From NCBI RefSeq assembly GCF_020382885.2, contig NC_058506.1, forward strand, positions 13,804,318 through 13,868,317: a stretch of 64,000 bases of DNA. The letters run 5' to 3'. This stretch comes from Scatophagus argus. Taxonomy: Eukaryota; Chordata; Actinopteri; Scatophagidae. Shown here in pieces: positions 11,600 to 23,603 of the stretch. Each line of letters starts with the position of its first letter. Position 1 is the first letter of the stretch. The notes under the pieces were generated by a model. The model did not search any database and was not told the DNA's origin. It worked only from the letters and a program-made list of their open reading frames with translations. The position numbers were made by a program, and so were the translations under genes.

Positions 11600-12720
11600 T
11601 CCCACTTTTAAATTTTCAGTTGCCCTTGGGACAAACTATGTCAAGACCAGAGAGTGTAATCTGAGACACCTTCTGGAGGAAGAGTGGTTCAAAATTTGCA
11701 TATAGTGAAGCAATACTATTTGCAAATAACAAAGCATGAGCACAGGACGTACAGATGTATACTGTGGGGTACCTGTCCAAATTAACTATGTGAAGCAGTG
11801 AGAATAAAAAGGTAGAAAACAACTTAAATTGTCAAAATGTTTTTATAAATCTACGCCTGCAAGGAAAATCTAGTGGGCGGTGCTCTATCTGTTTTACAGC
11901 TTGTAAAACAAGCCTGTTGTTGTCACTACAGTGACTTTTATATGACGATCATGTTTGTGATGTTCAGACAATTCATGACATGGAAAACTTAAATACTGGA
12001 TCTCAGTGTATGCTCTTTATATGCCTCCTCACAAAACTGCAATTACACGCACACTGAAAAGCAACCTGACATGTCCTGACACATATTGTCCAACGCACCT
12101 TGCTGAGAGACATCATGGATTCCCTGTAGATCTGCCTCTATAATGTGCGAATTGGCCTTCAGACAAAATCTGTCAAGATATAAATCTCTGACTGCTTCAG
12201 GAAATATAGGTAACAATTTGCATATAGCACTGCAGTGCAATTACAACCACAAGGCAGTCAGCACAGGAAGTACAGACATACAGAACACAGTGCAAAAAAA
12301 AGGACTAAAAACACAATTCAAGCAGTACGAGTTATGCAATAATACTGAATTAATAATGTGTGCAGAAATAAAAAATAAATAGGTAGAAAACACTTTAAAT
12401 TGCAAAAAATGTTTTTGCAACCTTATGCTCCTACAAGGAAAATCTGTATCAGTTTTACAGGCTGTAAAACAAGTGTGACTGAAATGACAATGAAAGTCAT
12501 GATTTGGAAAAATTAAGCACAGGATTTCAGGTTTATGTTCATTTTTATGCTTCCTGCAAAACTGAAATCACAAGCATAGCGAGAAGCAAGGAAACCTTTT
12601 TTTTTTCTGCACTGAAACAACATGTGAGCACAAATCTTTTGACATACTTTGCGGCGAGACCACAGGGATTTACACTGTCTGGCTCTGTAAAGGTTTGAGT
12701 TGCCCTCGAACCAAATTCTT
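11600..12720. repeat. Diverged tandem duplication, unit about 520-570 bp
   Basis: Unit 1 (about 11600-12140) and unit 2 (about 12150-12720) share ordered landmarks: TTTGCATATAG (about 11695 and 12216), GTAGAAAAC followed by TTAAATTG (about 11811 and 12382), AAGGAAAATCT (about 11861 and 12436), TTTTACAG..TGTAAAACAAG (about 11893 and 12452), and a block with ATGC..CCTC/TTCC..CAAAACTG (about 12010 and 12545). The spacing varies by indels. I recognise no coding content; it is an old local duplication of unknown origin. Confidence 0.7.
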
Positions 12721-14189
12721 GCTAAACAAGACGTAAACACTGCATGTTTAAAATGAGCTTCTTATTATGAGACCTGTCACATATTAATTTCACTTCACAA
12801 TTATTGCATAAATAGAGCAAGTGAAGGCAAGAGTCATGAAAGATTGTCTCACATCATGTCAGAAAGTTTCTATGATGACCATAGAAATATCAATGCAACT
12901 ATATTAATTTAACACATCTTAAACATGTTTTGATTTGCAGGTTTCAAACAGAAGACTTCATTACTCAGCCTAATTACATTGCAATTGGTGGTAATTGTCT
13001 TCAGTCCATGTGTTCAGCCACACTCTCTCATCCCCAGTCCTCTGCACTGGTCTCTCTCTGTGTCCCTGTCTCCATCCCCTGCCCACTTCTGTCCCAAAAC
13101 CCCAGACCTGCCACTTTCTCAAGCTGTCCACCAGATGGCCCCTGACTTTACCTCTTTTCTCACTGCTTTGCAGTCAACTGACATCACAAACCTGTTCTCA
13201 CTTTCCTCTTCAGTGCTGCAGTGTTAACACCAGCAACTCAGTGTCAGACTGTGGCTGTGACATGTTGTAATTGTGCACTGTCTGCGTTCAGGTCCTTCCC
13301 CTGTTGCCTCACCCTCACTTGACAATAGTAAGAATTAAATAAAAGTTCCAATGGTGACTAAGCCTATTAACAGGGACCAGCAATTTCTGCCAGTTTTGTT
13401 AGCCTGGTGTGGAGTTATGCCAGCGCAAGTAACTGAATCATCAAAGTCTTTAACAGCACAAAGCAGGAATGTGGAAATGATGCTGTGATGATAATACACT
13501 GCAAAGTAGCCAGTAAAGTTTACAAAATACAATACTGGCTCCGACAACTTACACAGTTATACTGCATTTGCTTACTGCTATTCATTAAGTTTTCCTGCAC
13601 TGAGGGTACATTATAATGACAGACAATCTATTCACAAGAACCTGAAGCAAAAAGACAGATTTGTACATACTGAGCATTTCCCACCTGCAGGCACATTAAA
13701 ACTGGCTTTGGAAGCACTCAGCTATTACATCTTCAGACTGGTTTGAACTGGCGAAGTTTCCCTTCAGTGCATGTCTGTGACTTTTTTTGTATCAGACTCT
13801 ACACACACAAACGGAAGGCATCTGCCACAAACCATTTTTAAACCAACAAAACACAGAGAAAATCTTTATAAAACTGCAGATTAGAAACTGTCAACTCTTT
13901 TTCCTTTAAATTTTAGAAAAGCAGTGAATTATTTAAGAAAATAAGAAACAGAGGAAAAAGCAGAGCTGAAACATTTTGTAGATTTATGAAATGACGGAAA
14001 ACGGGTTATGGCTCCAGCTTCTCAAATGTGAGGATTTAGAATTTTATTTAATATTCTATTTAATATTAACAATCAGCAGCACACTATTCCATAATGACAA
14101 CAATAGTTTGTTGTTCTCCTATAAAAAACAAAATTTGTTACACTTCAACTGAACAAATCAAATGTAAAATCCTGCTTTTAACGGATGAG

Positions 14190-14395
14190 TAATAATAATC
14201 TAATATATGGTGACATAGCATTGGCATCTGCATTAGTAGTATTTTTACCTTTAATGCTTAAAGTACATTTTCCTGATAATGCTTACACACTTTTGGTAAC
14301 AATGCAGGACTTCAACATGTAATGGGATATTTATTAAGTGTGGTATTAGTGCTTTTACATAAGTAAAGGATTTAAATAATTCCTCCACCACTGCC
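14190..14395. repeat. Teleost dispersed repeat fragment ('AAGTA' type)
   Basis: Contains ACATAAGTAAAGGATTTAAA followed by TAATTCCTCCACCACTGCC, close to an end I know from a very common teleost repeat rich in AAGTA and TACTTTA motifs. The related stretches at 4050-4430 (intron of the minus-strand calpain) and 25865-26165 look like the same family. Family name not assigned. Confidence 0.6.
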
Positions 14396-16069
14396 TGCCT
14401 CTGCATCATTATATTAATAACACTGAATGCATCAATGCATCAATGCATAACGCAGACAACCTCTAAACATTTGTATTTTGGTTTAAATTTGTTGTGTGTT
14501 GCGACAGATCACAGACCTGTGCTTCAGGTTAACATTTTTGTTACACAACAGAAATGTGTTTTGCTTTTCCCACAGTCCCTGGAGATTTGTTTGGCTTAGT
14601 GAATACGCTTATGGAACATTTTGTAATAAAATAACCTCCAATTACAAACTCAAAAACCTCACCTGTTTCACCAAAGATGCCACCTGGGTTCACTGTGTGG
14701 CTGGTTTGTGGTGATTTTACAAATTACAACTTTGTTTGTGAATACATCAATATGCATCACTAAATTAACAGAAGCCAATTGACATAAGAAGGTCAAAGCT
14801 GTACGTAATGTACACAGTCAGAGGGTTTGGAGATTAACAGGTGCTCAGGAGCTCATTTTTACCCCAAGGCTCCTCAAGCCGGTTTAACCAGTCAGAGTCA
14901 TGATGTGCCTGACAAATACTTTTGTGAGATTTCATGTTTTTTTTACACTATGAGTAAAATGTTCATTTGTACAGCCAGCAAACGAAGACTCTGTGCAGGT
15001 AACAACATGTAATGAAGATACCTCAGCTTCCCATCCAACTTTACCCTCACTCTCTCCCTATCTAACAAATCAACTGAGTAAATCTGCAAGTATAATTGTG
15101 TGCTTTAAAGTCACATTTTACCAAGCAAAGTGGAGTACACAAAAAAAGAGTTAAAGTACTCATACATACAGCGAAGAGAAGAGAAGCAGAGTAAAAACTT
15201 ATAACTCAGGTGCAGGTGCAGCAAATGCTGACATTTTAAAAGTTGCTGGTAAATGTGCACAATGTACAAGACTTCATGCATGTTCTGAGTCAAAATGGAC
15301 AATGACATAAGACAACCACATAGTCAACCTGGAACAGGTGCACCATTGCCACTGAACAGGATTTCGAATCTACTGGATAACGTATGCAGGAGTTACAGTG
15401 TGGGCAAAGCCAGTCAGTCGGACACTTCCATAGACTTTTGTTGTTATCTGCAAAGACGGACACAGCGCTTGCTGGGTTTAGTTTCAACACTGAATAGTGC
15501 TGAACACCATTCAGCTTCAGTGTTTCCCAAACACACTTGATGGTGCGTTAAGGAAACTTCTGCAGTTTCTCATTTTACCTTATTAGCTGACAGGTCATGA
15601 ATCTACTCTGCAGTGGTATTTTATTGGCATTGGTTTTATTGTAATAGCTAATGTGACTGTACAGTAAGTTAGCTAAAGCAAGCAACTCGAGAGTAGGGTT
15701 CCGTAGAGTTCTGCAAAAACAGTGATGGGTATGCCAGAGTGCTGAATATGTTATATTTATATAAAATATTTTTATATTTCAAACATGACATGTCTGATTG
15801 CATCGCCTGAAAAGGGTTCTCTGCAAAGGGAGCTGAATGAACACTTGACTTTCCTGGCCTGCTTTCTGCTCTGTCGAATGAGTTTCTTTGAAGACTGAAG
15901 ATTGAAGGAAAAAGTAAAATATTATAAAATGTTTTGTTAAATGTGACTGACTTCCTTCTATATTTTGCCACTATATTTTCTACTGACCAAACTTCTTTCT
16001 TGGCGAGAAACTGAACAGTTGCTGGCATTCAATAAAAAAATAATTAAAGCACTGATAAGTAAGAAGAAG

Positions 16070-16275
16070 AACCAGCTTTACTGGCAGCATATATATTTTT
16101 ACATACACACACTGAATTCATCTTCTGCATTTGACCCATCCTTAGTTGAACACACACATGCAATGGCTAATAGAGGGGGGGGGGGTCATTTTTCACATTA
16201 ATCACTCCAAATTTTTCCTGCCCATCCAACCCTCCGATCACAAGTCGCTTCTCCAACCTCTAGGCCACAGCTGCT
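16070..16275. repeat. Degenerate teleost dispersed repeat
   Basis: Blocks such as TTCATCTTCTGCATTTGACC and the distal CACAAGTCGCTTCTCCAACC followed by TCTAGGCCACAGCTGC are typical of a widespread teleost short repeat. Here the middle is shortened and replaced by a poly-G run near 16175-16185. Confidence 0.65.
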
Positions 16276-17218
16276 TAATATATATGTACTGTAAATCTAT
16301 TCTAGGTTATAGGTACAGTCCTCTTTACCTCCAAATCTAAACGTAAAAAAAATATATATTAATGCTCTCTCCATCACTCACAGAAAAATTCCATTATTAC
16401 AATTAAAAACACCAAAACCATCCTTCCAAGTTGTAATCTCTTCCAACTGTCAGAGAGACATTTAAAACAATAAATAACTTGTTGAGCAATTTTTTTAGAT
16501 TAATACTAATAACTGTGATTACATGTACTTGAAGTCATGTCCCTCACTAATGCAAATTAAATGCAGTGGATAAATTCAAATTTAGTCTGAGTCACCACAC
16601 TCTTTTTGACTTGAGCCTGTGTGGGTTGACTGAGAAATAACTGAAGTAAGCAAGCTGAAAGAAAACACAATGCAGCTTACTTAAAGTCTCGTGAAAAACT
16701 AACCGAGGTGTGGTTGTTTTCTTTCTTAGACACCTTGTTTGTGATGGTGTTCATAGTTCAGAGGTTCAGTGCGAAAGGGCAAATGGGCTAGGAGCATACT
16801 AAGTATTTTGCTCTGTTTTTGCTGCCACAAAGCTGAGTTTTGACACATGCAGAACATAACTCAGATGCTGCATGTGTCTGTAATGTATTATGGAAATGCA
16901 CATCTAACCATTTAACCTCATTCACTAAATGTTTACCAGTGTCTCAAATGAGTTTTGAGAGCTTTGGGAATCTGAACATTTTGGTTCGGCCTTGAAATGA
17001 GGCTGAAATGGTTCAATGATCTCACTGTTCATATGTTAATATGTCAGGATTTGACATTTTGACATGAGGAGGCAGTCACATTAATTTTGGCACACAGCCT
17101 AAATCCTCTGTTGCACACTGATACACGCAACCCTCCATTTAGGCTCTGTCTGACTGGGTGTTGACTTAATGACAGTGAGCCATTTGACACTTACTTGCCT
17201 TTAGACGCAGTCAATCCG

Positions 17219-17298
17219 TATAAATTAGCTGCTGGATTTCTTCTTCAGTCACACCACGTTTACACTTTGCAACAGCTGTCAGAATCCAGCTTTACAGG
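17219..17298 (+). promoter_or_regulatory. TATA box and non-coding first exon of the plus-strand calpain
   Basis: TATAAAT at 17219-17225 is followed by a probable transcription start near 17250 and a UTR exon ending at 17298 with the donor CAG|GTAAATG, the same donor as in the minus-strand paralogue. The next exon opens after TGGTTTCAG (about 17857) and reaches CTCTTCAACATG at 17872-17883. The transcription start is inferred. Confidence 0.6.
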
Positions 17299-17880
17299 TA
17301 AATGCTTACACTTCTGTAATTTAAGGCTGTCAAATTGTTGTAGTGGAGTTAAGTGCAATATCTTCTTCTGAAGCATAGAGTGGCATTGCCAAATTTGTAC
17401 TTTACTAATATTACATGGAAGGCTGGGTCACTGAGCTCTAATCATCAACTCAAGCCTCAGGGTATCTAATGTTTGGCCTGTAGACAACAACATTGTTCAT
17501 TCAGACATGTTGATTAGTGCCAATTACCTGTCCGTTCTATAAACTGAACGTTTAACAATTCATTTGTGCTCATTGTGTCTGTGTATGACTTACAGTGCAC
17601 TGCTAAATTAGTTCATCCTCTACCAAGGAGGACAGTGGCTTCAAATGTACTTAACTCTACAATATCTAAGACTGATGTTTAGCTGGTATCCACTTAATGA
17701 GTGTTAAATCACTTTAAATAACTCTAAAACTGTTAAATAACTTTAACCCTTGCCAGACTGTAATTTATTTTGTCTTTTGCTTGATGTTTCTTTTTCAATT
17801 GCCAAGTTCAGTTTTACCTCAAAGTTGGTGACCGGCTAGTGTTTATCTGGTTTCAGACACCTCTGCCACTGCTCTTCAAC

Positions 17881-20800
17881 ATGACATCCTCCTGTGTGAA
17901 GATGGTTCACACCCTCTATGAGGAAGGAGGTGAAGGAAGTCCTTCTAACCCCGTGAAATTTAAAGGCCAAGACTATACACAGCTCAAGAAGTCTCTCCTC
18001 AGTAAAGGGAAGAAATTTGAGGATGAAACTTTCCCTGCAAACCTCGACTCTCTGGGAAAACTTGAGGACTTCACATCAGACCAGCTCAGTGAGGTGGAGT
18101 GGCTTAGACCACATGTAAGTCAACCTATTCATTGTCTAAAATGATGAAACATACATTGAGTTTCAGAAAGAAAAAATTCATATGTCTCTCTTTGTTTATA
18201 GGAGCTTAACCCTGATGCATCATTTGTCATGGATGGTGCTTCAAGGTTTGACTTCAAACAAGGAGATGTTGGTGTGTAAATCGGAAAAATCTGGAATGTC
18301 CTCCTTTTCACTTGAGTTATAAATATGTGATTAATGGTAAAGCCCAGGCAAGTTTAATTTTCTGACAGTATTGTTATATGTTCTGTACCTGGAGGCAATT
18401 GCTGGTTTCTCTCATCTATTGGCGCGTTGACTTTTCGCAAGCCGTTGTTGGCACAAGTGGTACCCCCGAATCAAAGCTTCAAGGACAACTATGCTGGGAT
18501 ATTTCACTTCAGGGTCAGTGAGTAAACTAAGAAACCAAACAATCTTCAGTACATCCTTTTGATCTGAAACATGTCTTCAAGATGCAGGTATTTATATAAC
18601 TTTTTATTCAATACACTGTCTCATTTGTCTTTTAAAGTTTTGGAGATTTGGAAAATGGGTGGATGTTGTCATCGATGACCTGTTGCCAACACGCAACAAG
18701 GTGCCTGTGTCAGTTTCCTCCAGATCTGAAAAAGAGTTCTGGGCCCCCCTCCTGGAGAAAGCCTATGCTAAGTATGTGATAACTTATGCACTTATTGTGT
18801 ACTGAAATTACAGTAAATTCACGCAAAAAAAAACAAATGTCAGTCCACATTTACAACATTTAAAAACTCTAGCAGAGACGAGAACGTTCATGTTTCCTGA
18901 CAAAAGCACATAATCAGCATTGCTCCTGTTTGTTTTGCTTCAGGATTTGTGGATCATATGGCGACATGATCGCTGGGAACCCACCTGAAGCATTCAAGGA
19001 CTTCAGTGGAGGTGTGCACATGCACTACAAGCTGTCCAAAAGCCCACCTGATCTGTGGGACATCATGAACAGAGCAACCCAGTGCAACACTATGATGGGA
19101 TGTGGGAGTTTTTCAGAGGTAAGAAACAGAATAATGTTTGTTAGGTGAGGACATGGAGGTTCAAAATAATCATCTCTCACTTGGGAAATGAATGTGTTTC
19201 AGGAGAAAGGGAGAGAAATTTTTGACAAGTTTGGTCTGGTGGATGGTCATGCCTTTGCTGTCACAGGAGTCAAGCGGGTTTGTACTTATACATGTACACA
19301 GCATAAAAAGCATAAAAACTGTGACCTGATTTTGTACCCATCATTGCTTGTTTAACCTTGACTGTCATTTAACAGGTAGACAGTGATGGGAACTCTGTGA
19401 ATCTGGTGAGGATCTGGAACCCGTGGGGTGAGAAAGAGTGGAATGGAGACTGGAGTGACAAGTAAGGAGCAGTGAAGCTGTAGCATAACAAATCTTAATC
19501 CCATGTTGTAACCTGTATGCTGTTAATGGTTCAACCTCTTCATAAGAATCCCTGCAAAATACTTTGTTGTGCAAACAATAAGCTATAATGATTTGTGTTA
19601 CAGGTCAAAACTGTGGGATACTGTAAGCGATGAGGACCGTGAGCAGTGTCTGAGGATGCGTAATGATGGAGAATTCTGGTAAAACAATCTTGAAAAAAAA
19701 AACTGAAAAATGTAACATCTATATTTAACACCACAACATTTAGCAGAGGGTGCCATTTTCTGACCCATGAGTCTTATTGTGAGTGATCTCATAGGTGGAG
19801 TTAAGCAGGAGAAGAAAGAGAAAGCAAGATCCTGCGCACCTACAAGTAGTTAATCCAAAAGGCAGCCTTACAGCAAAGAAAAACTATAAGCCTTCACCCA
19901 TAAACACAAGCTACCTTCAGTGTAGAGAAGGGCTTAGCACCAGAGCCATGGTGACAGCCATGCCTACATTTTGCTTCATGAGTACTGTCTGTGGTGGAAA
20001 CACAAAACAAATCAAGAATTTACTCTTCCCGTGTGTGACTAACTGAACCGAAATGGGTAGCTCAGTGGTAATACGGCTTATGCAGAAGTTTGAGTTATTT
20101 CAGTCAAAACCAAAACTATCAATTTCAGAGTGGTGCAAGAGGAAAAGTCAGTAGGCTTCAGTCATATACAAAACTTTATGTACATTGATGCAGTAGATTT
20201 AGAGATATTTCAAGGACAGATAGAAAAAGGACAGATAAAAATCTCTGGAGCTCTGGTATGAGTCAGTTTGGGGCAACAGGCCTCCTTTGTGATCCCTCTG
20301 CTGTGTCTACTCAGTGCTCAAGAACTGACCTGCTGCAGGTCAAAAAATATTCCCAAATCCAAGGGTTTATTATTGAAAGCGCTGATCTTTCTCACTGTTT
20401 TCAGGATGAACATGCGAGACTTTTGTGTCTATTTTGAAGAGCTTGACATCTGCTGCGACAGCCCCAATTTTGTAAATGGTGATGATTCCCAGTGGCATTG
20501 TTCACTGAAAGAAGGTCGCTGGGAAGCTGGACAATCTGCTGGGGGGTGCGATGCTGAAACAGGTGAGGTCTGAGTTTTCATATTTTTATTTCATAATTGT
20601 TGTTTTATTTCTGTTTAGTGGAGGCTCATCCAAAAGTCAAAATAATGGGGAATAAAGAGGGACATATCTCTGTACGTTCTGTAACCACGATACTTTTCCT
20701 CAGAGGAGTTCTGGACAAATCCACAGTACCGTCTCAAAGTGAAGGGAGAGGAGGAGAACAATGGAAACAAGAACATCTTACTGTCTCTGCTGCAGAAGCC

Positions 20801-21323
20801 TCATGAAGAACATCGCAGCAAAGCTGAATATCACTTCATTGGGTTCAGCATCTTTGAGGTCAGTGGTGTGATCGTGATTGTTCCTCAGCTGTGATGAAAG
20901 ACATGCACATGCTCATTCTGTCTTGTTTTTCTTAAGCCTAATTAATATACTGTGAATAGCAAAATATCTAATCTGATACCCTTATCCTTGTTTTCAAACA
21001 GGTCCCACCAGAGGTAAAAAATCTTGTATTAAAAATTTTGTATTTAATCACTAATTATTGGCATACATACTGTAAAGCTCAGATAAATAAGTAAGGAAAT
21101 GTCTCATTTATATTTGCAGGCACCCAAAGGGCGACTTACGTCTTGGCTCTTCCAGGATTATGGACCTCTAAAAGTCAGTGAGTTCACCGACTCGAGAGAA
21201 CTGATCGAGCTTCACGGTCTGGAACCAGGAGAGTACTTGATCGTTCCCTGCACGTATGACCCCAACAAGACTGCAAGCTTCATCATCACAATGTACTCCA
21301 AGGTCGGGGACGAGTTGGAATGA
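17881..21323 (+). CDS. Short calpain lacking the penta-EF-hand region, 12 coding exons
   Basis: Exons: 17881-18114, 18202-18271, 18395-18513, 18638-18771, 18944-19118, 19203-19277, 19376-19461, 19604-19678, 20405-20562, 20704-20858, 21002-21013, 21120-21323; sum 1497 nt, 498 aa. The triad is intact: Cys104 in [14 protein letters not shown], His260 in [11 protein letters not shown], Asn284 in IWNPWG. Domain III follows and the protein stops at [10 protein letters not shown], the end of the C2-like domain. Five exons match the minus-strand paralogue in length (134, 75, 86, 158 and 12 nt). At the position where the paralogue has a donor (GA|GTAAGG), this gene reads GA|ATGAAG, giving GAA TGA. No EF-hand exons appear downstream, and AATAAA occurs near 21469. 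All frames are open and the active site is kept, so it is probably a functional short protease like EF-hand-less calpains, but a decaying copy cannot be excluded. Exon 3 has a weaker GTGTGT donor, and exon 4 a poor pyrimidine tract. Confidence 0.87.
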
Positions 21324-21479
21324 AGACACCTGAATGACAACAGAAGACAGATAATTCTTGTCAGGGCTCTGGGGCAATTTATAATGTCATCATTAAAAAT
21401 AATGTGTAACTCTTTGGTCAACTTCTTGAACCATTTTAACAAACAATTTAACTGCATTTACAAATGACAAATAAACAAC

Positions 21480-22584
21480 TAATTGATGCACCACAAATCT
21501 ATAGTCGGTCATCTGTAATTTATAAATACATGAGGAGATAAATATTTAGAGCATTTTGAATAATTAGTGCAAATGGATGGCAGTGGTCATATTCAAGTTG
21601 AGCAAAAGGTGATGTTCATGCAGTTTTTCCCCCCCCCAATCACTCACAATTTAAAAATACTGACCAAATAAAAGTAAATGGAGTCTTATTCAATCTCACA
21701 AGGTAATTACAGTAAAGAGCTGCTGAATTGTACTAAAGTTCCAACATGCTGTCAGATGCAAATACCTTCCGTGCTTCTTTGTTGTAGTCACTGAAGTGTA
21801 TTGGTACTGACTGGGGATCTAAAGAATTTTTAAAGGTGCTTGTGGAGTATCCGACCATCAGTATCACTATGAGGCAGAGTTTTTAAAGACATCGCAAGGA
21901 TACATGAGCACATGGGTGCAAAACTCACTCCCGCCAATCTAACAAGAAAGCCGGAAATTAACCAGTTAACTGCGGGGTGTACGGTTTTAAAATTTCCAGA
22001 AAGTTACTTTTGCAAATGTGTTCTGAGGAAAGAAACATATTTGCTTTTGTTAGACCTTAAGAATGCCCAGTGAGTGTGTTTGTGATCCTGAATGTCTCAA
22101 CACTGAGTGTTAACAGAAAGTTTTCTTATGAGAAAATGCTTTAATCTGGTCCTAAGAGATTCCTAATGTGCAACAAGCTTCTGTTTTCATTTTTAAAGTG
22201 AAACAATATTTAAAATTACAAATATGAATGTGGCCACCAGCCATGTGCTTCATGCAGAGCACCACACTTTCAAACAAATCCAGTCATCTTTTGATTCCAT
22301 TAAGTAACAAATTGACATTTGCAGCATTTTTTGATGAATATTAATGAATGCATGAAAGTCAGAGGGGGCTTGGTGCACAGAACCTTCTGTACACATTTGT
22401 GGTTTTATTTTCCAACATTCTAGTGCATCTCAGATGGTTGGGAGGGATCACTAACCATAAAGATTCGTTTTATTTCCTACAGACTATATACACTATACAT
22501 TAATATCAGCTTTGGGTTCTCCTTTAAAAGACTGGCTTTGTGTTTGTCACCGGGAAGGTTCAACAAGTCAGACCACTGACATCA
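21480..22584. other. Spacer after the short calpain
   Basis: Searched for missing EF-hand exons like those of the paralogue. I see no EF-loop pattern or plausible splice-flanked exon on the plus strand. A C-run occurs near 21630. Nothing else is recognised. Confidence 0.5.
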
Positions 22585-22796
22585 TTATCAGGCTGTTTCA
22601 ATACTTTATTACAGTCTCAAAGAAATAATCAGTCTGCTTTTGACAAACATGTCGACACCCGTCTTCAGAACCGTGGCCACGAGTCCTCTTGCCATCTGAA
22701 GAAGAGAGTGCCAGATTAGTTTTGGAACATCAACAACATGTACTTCTTTTAGAAAATTTGTGGTCCTGGGGCACCCCTGTAGCTCAGTTAGTCAAG

Positions 22797-22875
22797 AAAA
22801 TCTGTAGTCACGACTGAACAAACTGCTGGTTGTTAATGCCATCTAGACAGGGTGTTACAGTCACCTTATTAAACA
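22797..22875 (-). ncRNA. Degenerate SNORD65-type snoRNA relic in the last host intron
   Basis: The 3' half aligns with the SNORD65-like copies (..CAGCAGTTTGTTCAG, then GTGACTACAGATTTTC), but the D box reads TTGA instead of CTGA, the C box is not clear and the 18S guide has become a different sequence. Probably a decayed copy; a retargeted snoRNA is less likely. Confidence 0.4.
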
Positions 22876-23349
22876 CATGGTGGATTAAGATCAGCTGATT
22901 TCCACAATGAAAACTACAGACTGGGAAAGCCAGACAGTGGGTGGATGAAATCAGCTGACGAACCTCTTTTGACATTGACCCTTTTCTTTGATGAACCAAT
23001 ACACATAATCCCTTTTTGTTCCCATGCAACTGAAAATTCCCAGATATCCACCCCAAGTGTTATTTACTAGTTTACTGCAAATCCTTTTCTCAAGATTATA
23101 CTTCACTGCAGAACAAGGACTACAAGGTGATGATGGAGTCCAAATTAAGTCTAAGAGAATCTGTAATTATTCTCGCCGCTTTGTCATCTTTAGCTTACAG
23201 ATAAATCACACAGATGTCTTACCACATGTAGCTTTGCAGGTATGCTCAGGCCAAGTTGCTGCAACCACTAGATCCAACTCTGAAGGATAAGATAGAGGAA
23301 GTTAGCCTGCAGAATATTTTTGGTGATGTATACGCGAAGCTGTTGCTTA

Positions 23350-23427
23350 ACGTTCAGAAAACCGAGAGTCACCACTGAACCATCTGCCGGTAATTCCAGC
23401 TATTTCAGTTTAGATTTCATCATAACA
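23350..23427 (-). ncRNA. Box C/D snoRNA, SNORD65-like, copy 1
   Basis: Box C TGATGA (complement of 23417-23422) and box D CTGA (complement of 23354-23357) bound the RNA. Between them are a guide AGCTGGAATTACCGG immediately before a D'-like CAGA, and a C'-like TGGTGAC. The guide is complementary to the universally conserved 18S rRNA segment CGGTAATTCCAGC. The fifth nucleotide before D' pairs with the U of CGGUAAUU, which fits SNORD65 (18S Um627, human numbering). Located in intron 8 of the host. Confidence 0.88.
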
Positions 23428-23603
23428 AAGTATTACTGCTGAGTGCACCACAGCTTAAAAGCCACCTGTGAGACTCACTCGACAGCAATCTTCATGGGAC
23501 AGGACCAGACAGGCAGAAAGACACCTGGAATAAAAACAGATGTGGAAAACGTAGAATCAACAAATGTATTTTTTAAAAACAAACCTCCCTTAATTATAGC
23601 TTA

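Larger units (their letters stand above)
9952..17218. other. Gene-poor spacer between divergent calpains
   Basis: I find no convincing coding exon on either strand across this stretch. The longest open frames are short, lack splice support and resemble no family I know. It contains a (GTT)n tract (10432-10458), a diverged tandem duplication (about 11600-12720), a fragment of the teleost 'AAGTA' repeat (14190-14395) and a degenerate copy of another teleost dispersed repeat (16070-16275). Shared regulatory DNA for the calpain pair would be expected near its two ends. Confidence 0.6.

Noticed and set aside
12930-13270. Overlapping plus-strand frames rich in Ser/Pro/Cys
   Set aside because: Three frames are open because of a pyrimidine-rich stretch; no homology or splice sites.
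20055-20100. tRNA-like box A (GGTAGCTCAGTGGTAA) in a calpain intron
   Set aside because: No anticodon arm, T-arm or acceptor pairing can be drawn; probably an old SINE fragment.
21324-22584. Possible missing EF-hand exons of the short calpain
   Set aside because: No EF-loop pattern or splice-flanked frame resembling the paralogue was found.
22609-22695. Short open frame MARGLVATVLKTG.. in the last exon of the snoRNA host
   Set aside because: Only 28 codons starting at the exon edge and overlapping the polyadenylation signal; no related peptide known, and such host RNAs are normally non-coding.
22770-22790. tRNA-like box A (TGTAGCTCAGTTAG) in the last host intron
   Set aside because: No matching box B or cloverleaf follows; at best a scrap of a tRNA-derived SINE.
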